Shown here piece by piece: positions 43,881-55,931 of a DNA stretch of 64,000 bases. Position numbers and translations under genes: made by a program. Location of the stretch: positions 2,292,436 through 2,356,435 of the forward strand of contig JAJEKV010000072.1 in assembly GCA_021234155.1 (NCBI GenBank), given 5' to 3'. This DNA comes from Isoetes taiwanensis (Eukaryota > Streptophyta > Lycopodiopsida > Isoetales > Isoetaceae). How positions within the stretch are numbered: position 1 is the stretch's first letter; the number at the start of each line of letters is the position of its first letter. The notes under the pieces are model-generated. The model did not search any database. It was not told where the DNA came from and saw only the letters and a program-made list of their open reading frames with translations.

Positions 43881-45466
43881 GTTAGGAGCGATTGAGGACT
43901 TCTGAAAACTTCAAGAAAAAATGGTCGACCTAACCCTAGGCGCTCAGTAGGGCGGCGGCGGCGGCCGCCCGTTGCTTGCAGGCCTCTTGCTTGCGCTCGA
44001 TGCTGGAAGAGCAGCTCAGATCGCTGCTATTGCTGGTTCATCGGTTCCTTAGATGCATCAAGATCTATGCTTTCCAATCTGCCATGGATTTCGTGCAACA
44101 GGTTCATTCTGCCAAGGTGAATGCCGCAACCACTGGTGAAGGTATCTTTTGTATGAGATTCTGATCAGGTCAGTAGAGATATTATGTATTTTCTAAGTGA
44201 TTCGGGTTGAGCACCAGCTAGTCTAACAGATAGTTTTTCTTAAAACTGTTGTTAGAGCCTTAAGGGCAGATTTCAGTAATATTTTTCAGTTTTGGACAGT
44301 GTCTATTCTTGCTGCACTCACTGCATGCGTGTTGGTTTAATGACAATGCTCCAAAGCTTCTGTGTTGTTTGCTGAGATAAGCTTCTAAGGGTATAGGATC
44401 ACCCATCTCCATCCCAGCTGGCGAGGATGACATGGTGACCCGTACAGGGCAGATTGGTAAAGCAAGAAATACAGGACGGGAGACCTGTGTCTCTTGTAGC
44501 TGCAACACATTTACTATTTAAATGGTAGTGTCTTCAAATCTTTCGGGGTGTGCTTCAGGAGGCAGATATTATTTAAACAGATATTTTGTCCACTGCAACT
44601 CCTATTTGTCATGACGGGGCAGCCATGGATCTGTGGGGCTTCATGGCTAGAAGACAGACGTATGGTAATGCTCTCTAGGAATGAAAGAGGCATTCTCCTG
44701 TAGTACCTATGACTGCAGGAAATGTGAGTAACTTCCCTTTGTTTTGTTCAAGGAATAGGGCCATGGTCTGTAGTACTTCTTCTTCAAGGAAGAGGTTGAA
44801 GGCAGTTGCAAAAGTGAAGTGGTGGGTACTTGGGTTTGATGTACATCCTTTGAGAACCACTCGTAGTACCTCATTTATGAGAAGATGGAGGGAGTTCTCC
44901 TTAGTAATGCACGTAATGTATTTTTTGCTTTAATCTTTTAGGGGTATGCTTCAAGTTAGCAGGAATATACTGATGGAAAGGGTTTACATCTCCTATAGTA
45001 TTATGGATGGGAGAAGAGAGTGAACTTTTAAGAGTGCACTTCTAGTCAAGTTATCCATCTTTGAAAAATCTATGCTTCCGGGAATATATTTCGGGAGTAT
45101 GCTTCATAGTCTGGATGCATGTTTCTAGTAGGGCTCCACTAATGTAGCGGACTTTCCATAGTACTTGATATGGTTGGAAGAGGACCAAGTCCCTTAGTAC
45201 TGGATGAGACAAGAGGAGAGGCTTATATCCTCTTGTAAATGATAGGGAAGAGGTTGAAGGTGCTTCAATCAGAGTACACAGACATTATTATATGGTGCTT
45301 TCTTAGCCTGATAGCTGCCTTTTTATGAAACTGATGCTTCCTATCTGGTGACCATGTGCTACTTCTTTCTATAAGGCCATTTGGGCCACTTTGTAATAAG
45401 GTCTTGGACCACTTTTTATTAATAGAAAATCATAACTTTGTACCCTCAAAAAAAAAAGTTAGGAGC
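43881..45466 (+). mobile_element. 1.57-kb poly(A) retroposon with 9-bp TSD
   Basis: GTTAGGAGC occurs at 43881-43889 and at 45458-45466, directly after a 10-A tail. The 5' end is GC-rich (GGGCGGCGGCGGCGGCCGCC), like a 5' UTR. A 62-residue frame (43976-44164) has no recognised domain. The 3' kilobase repeats TAGTAC every 50-150 bp and ends with TTTTTATTAATAGAAAATCA and the tail, similar to the 3' UTR of the LINE at 33.3-34.1 kb. It is a nonautonomous LINE relative or a retrocopy of an unknown transcript. Confidence 0.65.
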
Positions 45467-45714
45467 TAAGGTGAGTTTATTATCTTTGTTTTTTGTCCAT
45501 AAATATTAGCAAAACTCTCCACCTTTTAGGCTTCTAATTCAGGCTTTAAGCATGCAGGATCTCTCGGATATTTTAGATATACGATGCCTCGAATTATCAC
45601 ATCATGATCAGGGTTTTTACAACGACCTCAGGAGAGTTAAATCTGAACATATGCACTCCTTCATGACTGCATTTTAAGACAGAGCTTTTCATCTTTTACC
45701 TGAAAAATGGAGGA
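45467..45714. other. Target flank of the Gypsy array
   Basis: No gene seen. It resumes after the array at 63924. Confidence 0.4.
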
Positions 45715-45719
45715 GCGTT

Positions 45720-47535
45720 TGTCGAGCCCCGCTCGCAACCCGAGGAAAAGGTAGCGCTGTGAAAGAGACACCGAGAGAACTAGAACGAAAAATCAAACTT
45801 TATTGCACTTGCTTTGGTTGGAAAAATCCCAACCGTGGTTCACATATTTATACCCCAACTACCCCTTCGCCACATCATCGCCACGTCATCGCACCCCTTG
45901 AATTTCGTACGCCACCTAGGCAGATCGCCAACATGGCGCCTACTGCATCACTACTGCATCATTCACCCTGCCACATCATCAATTCTTGCCACTGGTCATG
46001 CCACGTCACCCATTGGCCACTGGACACGCCACGTCATTACCTCATACGTATCCTTACTCTTGAGATGATTGGATCGAACTGCCTTCCCCATGTTTCTTTC
46101 TTGGTCCACAGCCCTCAGGCCATGATCGTTTGGCTGCAGGACGCCCTCGATGAGGGTAGGATCTTATAATATCTGAATAGGTGATGGCGTTTGATTGTGT
46201 CAGCATACGCTTTGTAAATTCCCTCCATTCGTTGGGTTCTGTCTTCCGGCTTGTGAGCAAGGCTTCAGCAATGAACCATCCTTGTCCCTTGTTGCTCATG
46301 CTCATCTGTCCTTCATAGACTACTGTTCCTAAGCAAGGCTTCTGTAGCTTTCCCATGATCACAAAGTTTAATAATGGATTTGCTTCTAATTTCCCTGTAT
46401 CCTTTCTTCTCTGTAATTTCTTCCTTCTCTGTTTTCGATTTATAACAGGTGATCGTTCTGTCTCAGGAACAAAATCGTGCCCAAGGCTTTAATCTTCCAA
46501 TTCCGGCAGGCTCCCATTCCTTTGCTCTGTTTGAAACCTTGTTGCTGTCAGATCTTCAGTCCTTGGCAGCCAGCCTCGGGATCATCTATTCGACCCAATT
46601 ACAGAACCGGCAAACCCTGGCGGCCCTCAGATCGCTCAATCAGCTTAATACCATCCTATTATCTTCAGAATCAAACCCTGGAGGTCTTATAGAGCAGTTT
46701 TTTCCATGGCCATATCTGATTTGGCCCCCAGTCCGGCTTGATGCTTTGTAAACCGGCCGGTTTATTGGGCTTAACGTCCCTTCTGTATTTTTTCTAGCAA
46801 AGATTCGGTTGCTCCAGCTTGACTCCGGAAGGGCTGTCTTCAACAAATTCGATTTTTCCCTTTTCTCTTGATGAGACTTCTGCTTTTAGCCTTCCAGGTC
46901 CTGCCATGCCCAATCCGGCCGATTTTTCTTTTCTCTGATGCCAGAGTCTTCCGCACTGATCTGATCCCTTCCTTGTCTTATCAAGTTGGCTACTTTTGAT
47001 CAACCGGTCTTCAAACAAAAGGTCTTCAACATCCGGAAAAGCTATGGCTTTTCGCCCATCTGTCCGGCCTGGAAACCCTTCGTTCCCAACCTTTGTAGTC
47101 GTCCGTGTCACTATTGAAATTTCTCTTCTGGCTTTGCCCATAAGGCCATGACACTCTTCTCTTTTCTTTCATGGGTAATTCCACTTCCATGGTTCTTCTC
47201 AAAGGGTTTTTCCCCCTTTTTCTCGACATCTTTTTTCTTCAAATCTTCGTGACTTGACCCCTTCTTTATTTGAGGCCTTTATTTTGCCACATTATCTCCA
47301 TATTTCCACCATAGGTATTTTTCTTCTATGGGGTTCTTCTTCCGACAACCCTGTTGCCATAACAGTTCTTCCCATATCCCTCTCATGGGTTATTCTTCTC
47401 GCAGCTCATCTCTCGGCTACTTGCTTCCCCTTTCCATATTTGCTTAGCTTTCTTCGCTAAGCTAGCATGATTCCCCGAGCTATATTCTTATTAATCTGCT
47501 TTTTGCAGATTTTTGCCTCAAATTGGCAGACGACA
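45720..47535 (-). repeat. LTR1 of the array (outer)
   Basis: TG...CA ends, 1.8 kb; right edge of the subtype GGCAGACGACA. On the sense (minus) strand three TGACGTGGC motifs (46036-46028, 46008-46000, 45888-45880) precede TATAAATATG (about 45853-45844) and an AATAAA (45804-45799). This lays out U3, R and U5. Confidence 0.9.
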
Positions 47536-49123
47536 TTATGGGGAGTTTTCGTCGAGGAACTATCCAACTCCTATGGATGTAGAGTTGTTTAGGTTTCCTC
47601 ATCATATCTCCCATGGTACTTCTTCACCAGATAACCATTGACTCTTGTGGGAAGAAGGTCTCCCTCCAATGTTTGGAGTTGTATTGAACCATTAGAAAAC
47701 ACACCACATATGGCCCAACCCATCTCATCTTTAGCTTGCCAGGTTGCTTCCAATGTTTTGCTTCATACAACAATACTTTGTCTCCCTCCTTGAACTCTTT
47801 TTTCCGCAAATGCTTATCATATCATTTCTTCCTTCTTTTTTGTAAGGCTTCCCTTGCTTGCAAAGCCAGTAGCCTTGTCTCATCCAACTTTTCCAATTCT
47901 TGTAGTCTTGCTTTGATACTATCAACTTCCCCCAACTTGTATTGAGCCGCTATTCGCAGGCTTGGTATCTCCAACTCGATTGGTATTACTGCTTCAAGTC
48001 CATATACCAATTGGAATGGTGTGGCCCTTGTAGTCACCTTGTAGGCCGTACGATATGCCCATAAGGCATCTAATAATCTTTGATCCCAATCGGTTCAACT
48101 AGCGGAGCAAATCTTTGTCATAATATTGCAGTTTATACGCTCAGCTTGTCCATTCGCCCGTGGATGGTAAGGACTACTCTTTCGATGTTTTATTCGATAC
48201 ATGGTTGTCATTGTCTCAATTAGCTCATTCAAGAAATGCTTACCCCGATCGCTTACCAACTCCACTGGACATCCAAACCTGATTATGATATTTTCGTATA
48301 GAAATGTTGCCACCGCTGCTCCATTGTCTTCCCGGAACGCCTTAGCTTCTGCCCACTTTGTCATGTAATCTGTGCAAATCAGTATATACTTGTTCCGGCT
48401 CCACCGTGTTGGAGGATTTATGGGTCCCACAAAATCAATTTTCCACTTCTCAAAAGGTCGGATCGGCACGACGGGATATAATGGCATCAAATCTCTTCTA
48501 GTTGGTCTTCCCATGCGTTGACATGGGTCACATTTCTTCACATGATCTGCAACATCTTTATGCAAAGTTGGCCACCAATATCCGGCTTGAAGCACCTTCC
48601 TTATAGTGACCGCTGTTCCAAAATGACCTCCTTCAGGAGCTTCATGGCAATCTTCAAGTATTCGTGGTACTTCATAAGGTAACACACATCTTCTTAAAAT
48701 GTCATCTAGCCCTTGCTTATATAATACTCCTCCCAACATAGTGTACCCCGCAGCTTGCTGTATGAATCGTTTCTTTTCCGAGGAAGTAAGCTCACCTGGT
48801 AGCTTCCCACTTACCAAATACTGTCCAAGGCCCGTATACCATTCTGGCACCGCCTCCACATTAAATAACTCCGCATCAGGCAACTCATCTGGAATTGCTT
48901 CTTTTGGTTCTTCTCCAGGCAATCTTGATAAATGATCTGGCCCTACATGGGAACTGTCAGGCTTCAACACTACTTTGAACTTGAACTCTTGTAGGAGAAG
49001 TAACCATCTCGTTACTCTTCCAGTTCGGCACGGTTTTAAGATCAGATATTTCAAAGCCTGGTGGTCCACATAGAACACAATGGAGCTCCCAGTTGGTGTT
49101 CCCACAGTGGTGCACCATAAATA
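47536..49123 (-). pseudogene. RNase H-integrase segment of the array
   Basis: The frame 49105-48095 covers the end of RNase H (YVDHQALKYLIL) and the integrase, with its zinc-binding region (GHFGTAVTIRKVLQAGYWWP, CDPCQRMG) and core (KIDFVGPI, VSDRGKHF, YHPRANGQAERIN). Downstream pieces at 48037-47624 contain the integrase tail (GDKVLLYEAKHW, KMRWVGPYVV). No gag, protease or RT is present in this segment. Fossil. Confidence 0.85.
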
Positions 49124-51147
49124 TGTCGAGCCCCGCTCGCAACCCGAAGAAAAGGTAGCGCTGTGAAAGAGACACCAAGAGAACTAGAACGAAAAATCAA
49201 ACTTTATTGCACTTGCTTTGGTTGGAAAAACCCCAACTGTGGTTCACATATTTATACCCCAACTACCCCTTCGCCACGTCATCGCCACGTCATCGCACCC
49301 CTTGAATTTCGTACGCCACCTAGGCAGATCGCCAACATGGCGCCTACTGCATCACTACTACATCATTCACCCTGCCACGTCATCAATTCTTGCCACTGGT
49401 CATGCCACGTCACCCATTGGCCACTGGACACGCCACGTCATTACCTCATACGTATCCTTACTCTTGAGAGGATTGGATCGAACTGCCTTCCCCATGTTTC
49501 TTTCTTGGTCCACAGCCCTCAGGCCATGATCGTTTGGCTGCAGGACGCCCTCGATGAGGGTAGGATCTTATAATATCTGAATAGGTGATGGCGTTTGATT
49601 GTGTCAGCATACACTTTGTAAATTCCCTCCATTCGTTGGGTTCTGTCTTCCAGCTTGTGAGCAAGGCTTCAGCAATGAACCATCCTTGTCCCTTGTTGCT
49701 CATGCTCATCTGTCCTTCATAGACTACTGTTCCTAAGCAAGGCTTCTGTAGCTTTCCCATGATCACAAAGTTTAATAATGGATTTGCTTCTAATTTCCCT
49801 GTATCCTTTCTTCTCTGTAGTTTCTTCCTTCTCTGTTTTCGATTTATAACAGGTGATCGTTCTGTCTCAGGAACAAAATCGTGCCCAAGGCTTTAATCTT
49901 CCAATTCCGGCAGGCTCCCATTCCTTTGCTCTGTTTGAAACCTTGTTGCTGTCAGATCTTCAGTCCTTGGCAGCCAGGCTCGGGATCATCTATTGACCCA
50001 ATTCTGAGAACCGGCAAACCCGGCGGCCCTCGGACGCTCAATCGCCTTAATACCATCCTATTATCTTCAGAATCAAACCCTGGAGGTCTTATAGAGCAGT
50101 TTTTTCCATGGCCATATCTGATTTGGCTCCCAGTCCGGCTTGATGCTTTGTAAGCCGGCCGGTTTATTGGGCTTAACGTCCCTTCTGTATTTTTTCTAGC
50201 AAAGATTCGGCTGCTCCAGCTTGATTCTGGAAGGGCTGTCTTCAACAAATTCGATTTTTCCCTTTTCTCTTGATGAGACTTCTGCTTTTAGCCTTCCAGG
50301 TCCTGCCATGCCCAATCCGGCCGATTTTTCTTTTCTCTGATGCAAGAGTCTTCCGCACTGATCTGATCCGGCCTGGAAACCCTTCGTTCCCAACCTTTGT
50401 AGTCGTCCGTGTCACTATTGAAATTTCTCTTCTGGCTTTGCCCATAAGGCCATGACACTCTTCTCTTTTCTTTTATGGGTAATTCCACTTCCATGGTTCT
50501 TCTCAAAGGGTTTTCCCCCTTTTTCTCGACATCTTTTTTCTTCAAATCTTCGTGACTTGACCCCTTCTTTATTTGAAGCCTTCATTTTGCCACGTTATCT
50601 CCATATTTCCATCATAGGTATTTTTCTTCTATGGGGTTCTTCTTCCGACAACCCTGTTGCCATAACAGTTCTTCCCATATCCCTCTCATGGGTTTTTTTT
50701 TTTTTTTAAGAATATAGGAATTAAACCACTAGAATGTGATCAAGTACAATGATAAGTGTGGTGCTAAGAAATGAAGTGCCCATCATGATTCACAATCTGT
50801 AGGAATGTCGACCAAATTTCCCGCTTAACTGTGCCAGACAAGCTTGAGACTTGGTAAGCCTGCCACAACTTATGCCTCAAGATCGGAACCAACCGAAAAG
50901 GGCTAAGCACTGCATTCTGGAAGACCTTCGCTCTCCGTCTTTTCCAAATCAACCACAGAAGCCAAGCTCTGCATAAATGGAACGCCTGCTGCTTGGCCAC
51001 TCATCTCTTCTGGCAGCTCATCTCTCGGCTACTTGCTTCCCCTTTCCATATTTGCTTAGCTTTCTTCGCTAAGCTAGCATGATTCCTCAAGCTATATTCT
51101 TATTAATCTGCTTTTTGCAGATTTTTGCCTCAAATAGGCAGAAGACA
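49124..51147 (-). repeat. LTR2 of the array, with a LINE inside
   Basis: Right edge of the subtype GGCAGAAGACA. Longer than the others because of the LINE insertion at about 50692-51010. Confidence 0.9.
50692..51010 (-). mobile_element. 5'-truncated LINE inserted in LTR2
   Basis: Absent at the same point of the other five LTRs, where CTCTCATGGGTTATTCTTCT continues directly. It starts with 15 or so T (poly(A) on the minus strand) and encodes AFHLCRAWLLWLIWKRRRAK, the post-zf-RVT region of plant LINEs. It inserted after this LTR copy had formed. Confidence 0.85.
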
Positions 51148-52732
51148 TTATTGGGGAGGAAAATGTTCCTTGTCCCGAGGAACTCAAGGCTTTTGAAACT
51201 TACCCTGGATCCCATGTCTTCGAGCATAATGATGGCCTTGTTTCCAAATTCCTCATTTTCACTCTTGGGCACGCGTCCCCTTGAGCATCTGAGTCCTCTT
51301 TTATCGCATTCAATAGGTTTTCTAACTTGCCTTCTATGGACAGATCAATGTTAGCTCCAAATGTGCCTTCTCGCTTCTTGATATTCTCCAGTACTTCCAT
51401 AATCCTTCTCTGCAAAACTTCCTTCTTGCTTTGCTTCCATCTTCTATTTGACTGGTGTTCCCATCTTGACCTTCCATCTCTTTTAATTTGTTGCACACAA
51501 TATTGGCGGCTTTTTCCATCTGATAGAGTGCTAGTTCTTCTTTCACTTGCTCCCTTTGCATGTCTAACCATTCTTTCTCTTGGTTTTCCAAATTTCTGTG
51601 CATCATTTTCCTATAGTAGTCATCATCTTCTTTTTCTTTCTCAATCTGTTCATGTAGGCATATTGATTTGTTCTCTTTTTCAATCACATCCATTTCGCAT
51701 ATGTGCTCCTCTCCTTGGCAATTAACCTTATTGCTCACGTTAGCTTGATGTGGCTTTTCAACTAGCTTCTGGTCAATTGGTTGGTTCTCCATTAATGCTG
51801 ATTCAAGCACATGTTGAATGGGTGCCAAATGTTGAAAGTCTATTGTCTTTTCTTCTTCGACAATCTCAGGCCCCAAGTCTCCAATAGAACTTTCCTCAAG
51901 CACTTCTGAGGACGCATGTGTATCTTTATGGTAACGACAAGTCAATAAGTCATCCTCTTCATCCAATACTTCTACTTCTTGCCTTGTAAGAAAAATGAGT
52001 TGCTGACACTCCACGCAAAATCGTATTGTCTCCTCATTGTCCAAATTTGTAATAGTCTCCTTTTGAATCATCTCGTCTTCTTGGGTATTGCAGGTCCCAC
52101 AATGTGATTGGTACACAAACTCTACTGGACAATATTTTGCAATATGGCCGTACTGGTGACATCTCCAACATTGTACGAATTTCCTTTGCTGCATGATGGA
52201 CATCGTCTGTTGCATCTCGAGCACTTTCCCAGATAACTCTCTAAGTATGTCCTCATTGAACTTTTTTATGACCACTTCTGGTGTTGGAACTTCCATGGAT
52301 ATTGTTGATCTCTGAGGGCAATGCACTAATGCTACAGTTCCATGGGTTGCTACTGCTGCTGCGACTTGATGAAGATGGACTTGATCCACAATCAAGCCTC
52401 TTTGTTGAAGAGCAAAGTGATCAATTTGTCCACTCATAATTCCTTTCTCTCGAAATTTGTCAATGGCTCTAATGTTTCTTTTGCACTTTGTTCATGGTGC
52501 AATTTAATATAATTTATTCTCTTTCCTTGTCGGCACTGCCTGGTAACAATTCTTTCATGCTCTTCTTTGGATTCCGTTCCTTGCACGTACATACATTGAC
52601 GGAGGGAGTTGGCCCGGCTTTCTCTCTAACCGTGGCTTGGCTCCTCTTCTCTATCTAATGTTGTCGGCCTTGTTGGACAGATCTCCTTTCACGAGCACCA
52701 CGATTGATTTCCCGGCCAATGCACCATAAATA
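51148..52732 (-). pseudogene. gag segment A of the array
   Basis: The frame 52437-51334 begins MSGQIDHFALQQRG, has one zinc knuckle (CWRCHQYGHIAKYCP) near residue 95, a second Cys-rich stretch (CGTCNTQEDE, FCVECQQL) and a long Glu/Lys-rich coiled-coil tail. No protease or RT follows before the next LTR. This is the longest gag frame in the array. Fossil. Confidence 0.8.
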
Positions 52733-54349
52733 TGTCGAGCCCCGCTCGCAACCCGAGGAAAATGTAGCGCTGTGAAAGAGACACCAAGAGAACTCGAACG
52801 AAAAATCAAACTTTATTGAAACAGTACTTAATCAAATTTACTGGAACAGTATTTGATTTACTGGAACAGTCTTGAGAGGATTGGATTGAACTGCCTTCCC
52901 CATGTTTCTTTCTTGGTCCACAGCCCTCAGGCCATGATCGTTTGGCTGCAGGATGCCCTCGATGAGGGTAGGATCTTATAATATCTGAATAGGTGATGGC
53001 GTTTGATTGTGTCAGCATACGCTTTGTATAAATTCCCTCCATTCGTTGGGTTCTGTCTTCCGGCTTGTGAGCAAGGCTTCAGCAATGAACCATCCTTGTC
53101 CCTTGTTGCTCATGCTCATCTGTCCTTCATAGACTACTGTTCCTAAGCAAGGCTTCTGTAGCTTTCCCATGATCACAAAGTTTAATAATGGATTTGCTTC
53201 TAATTTCCCTGTATCCTTTCTTCTCTGTAATTTCTTCCTTCTCTGTTTTCGATTTATAACAGGTGATCGTTCTGTCTCAGGAACAAAATCGTGCCCAAGG
53301 CTTTAATCTTCCAATTCCGGCCTGCTCCCATTCCTTTGCTCTGTTTGAAACCTTGTTGCTGTTAGATCTTTAGTCATTGGCAGCCAGCCTCGGGATCATC
53401 TATTCGACCCAACTACAGAACCGACAAACCCTGGCGGCCCTCAGATCGCTCAATCAGCTTAATACCATCCTATTATCTTCAAAATCAAACCCTGGAGGTC
53501 TTATAGAGCAGTTTTTTCCATGGCCATATCTGATTTGACTCCCAGTCCAGCTTGATGCTTTGTAAACCGGCCGGTTTATTGGGCTTAACGTCCCTTCTGT
53601 ATTTTTTCTAGCAAAGATTCGGCTGCTCCAGCTTGATTCCGAAACGGCTGTCTTCAACAAATTCGATTTTTCCCTTTTCTCTTGATGAGACTTCTGCTTT
53701 TAGCCTTCCAGGTCCTGCCATGCCCAATCCGGCCGATTTTTCTTTTCTCTGATGCCAGAGTCTTCCGCACTGATCTGATCCTTCCCTTGTCTTATCACGT
53801 TGGCTGCTTTTGATCAACCGGTCTTCAAACAAAAGGTCTTCAACATCCGGAAAAGCTATGGCTTTTCGCCCATCTGTCCGGCCTGGAAACCCTTCGTTCC
53901 CAACCTTTGTAGCCGTCCGTGTCACTATTGAAATTTCTCTTCTGGCTTTGCCCATAAGGCCATGACACTCTTCTCTTTTCTTTCATGGGTAATTCCACTT
54001 CCATGGTTCTTCTCAAAGGGTTTTTCCCCCTTTTTCTCGACATCTTTTTTCTTCAAATCTTCGTGACTTGACCCCTTCTTTATTTGAGGCCTTTATTTTG
54101 CCATGTTATCTCTATATTTCCACCATAGGTATTTTTCTTCTATGGGGTTCTTCTTCCGACAACCCTGTTGCCATAACAGTTCTTCCCATATCCCTCTCAT
54201 GGATTATTCTTCTCGCAGCTCATCTCTCGGCTACTTGCTTCCCCTTTCCATATTTGCTTAGCTTTCTTCGCTAAGCTAGCATGATTCCCCGAGCTATATT
54301 TTTATTAATCTGCTTTTTGTAGATTTTTGCCTCAAATTGGCAGACGACA
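52733..54349 (-). repeat. LTR3 of the array
   Basis: Shorter (1.6 kb) than the others; right edge of the GGCAGACGACA subtype. Confidence 0.9.
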
Positions 54350-55931
54350 TTATTGGGGAGGAAAATGTTCCTCGTCTCGAGGAACTCAAGGTTTTTGAAA
54401 CTTACCCCCGGGATCCCATATCTTCGAGCCAAATGATGGCTTTATGTCCAAAATCTTCATTTTCACTCTTGGGCACGCGTCCCCTTGAGCATCTGAATCC
54501 TCTTTTATCGCATTCAATAGGTTTTCTAACTTGCCTTCTATGGACAGATCAATGTTAGCTCCAAATAAGCCTTCTCGCTTCTTGATATTCTCCAGTAATT
54601 CCATAATCCTTCTCTGCAAAACTTCCTTCTTGCTTTGCTTTCCATCTTCTATTTGACTGGTGTTCCCATCTTGACCTTCCATCTCTTTTAATTTGTTGCA
54701 CACAATATTGGCGGCTTTTTCCATCTGATAGAGTGCTAGTTCTTCTTTCACTTGCTCCCTTTACATGTCTAACCATTCTTTCTCTTGGTTTTTCAAATTT
54801 CTGTGTATCATTTTCGTATAGTAGTCATCATCTTCTTTTTCTTTCTCAATCTGTTCATGTAGGCATATTGATTTGTTCTCTTTTTCAATCACATCCATTT
54901 CGCATATGTGCTCCTCTCCTTGGCAATTAACCTTATTGCTCACGTTAGCTTGATGTGGCTTTTCAACTAGCTTTTGGTCAATTGGTTGGTTCTCCATTAA
55001 TGCTGGTTCAAGCACATGTTGAATGGGTGCCAAATGTTGAAAGTCTATTGTCTTTTCTTCTTCGACAATCTCAGGCCCCAAGTCTCCAATAGAACTTTCC
55101 TCAAGCACTTCTGAGGACGCATGTGTAGCTTTATGGTAACGACAAGTCAATAAGTCATCCTCTTCATCCAATACTTCTACTTCTTGCCTTGTAAGAAAAA
55201 TGAGTTGCTGACACTCCACGCAAAATCGTATTGTCTCCTCATTGTCCAAATTTGTAATAGTCTCCTTTTGAATCATCTCGTCTTCTTGGGTATTGCAGGT
55301 CCCACAATGTGATTGGTACACAAACTCTACTGGACAATATTTTGCAATATGGCCGTCCTGGTGACATCTCCAACATTGTACGAATTTCCTTTGCTGCATG
55401 ATGGACATCGTCTGTTGCATCTCGAGCACAGACAACTCTCTAAGTATGTCCTCTTTGAACTTTTTTATGACCACTTCTGGTGTTGGAACTTCCATGGATA
55501 TTGTTGATCTCTGAGGACAATGCACTAATGCTGCAGTTCCATGGGTTGCTACTGTTGCTGCGACTTGATGAAGATGGACTTGATCCACAATCAAGCCTCT
55601 TTGCTGAAGAGCAAAGTAATCAATTTGTCCACTCATAATTCCTTTCTCTCGAAATTTGTCAATGGCTCTAATGTTTCTTTTGCACTTTGTTCATGGTGCA
55701 ATTTAATATAATTTATTCTCTTTCCTTGTCGGCACTGCCTGGTAACAATTCTTTCATGCTCTTCTTTGGATTCTGTTCCTTGCACGTACATACATTGACG
55801 GAGGGAGTTGGCCCGGCTTTCTCTCTAACCGTGGCTTGGCTCCTCTTCTCTATCTAATGTTGTCGGCCTTCTTGGACAGATCTCCTTTCACGAGCACCAC
55901 GATTGATTTCCCGGCCAATGCACCATAAATA
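54350..55931 (-). pseudogene. gag segment B of the array
   Basis: Frames within 55636-54386 match segment A: same start, zinc knuckle (CWRCHQDGHIAKYCP) and coiled tail. Broken. Confidence 0.8.

Noticed and set aside
45759-46169. 136-residue plus-strand frame repeated six times (45759, 49163, 55971, 62163 and others)
   Set aside because: It is antisense to the LTR of the Gypsy array; its repetition reflects LTR copies, not a gene family.
46449-46751. Conserved 100-residue plus-strand frame in every LTR
   Set aside because: Also LTR sequence, antisense to the element; no domain and explained by LTR identity.
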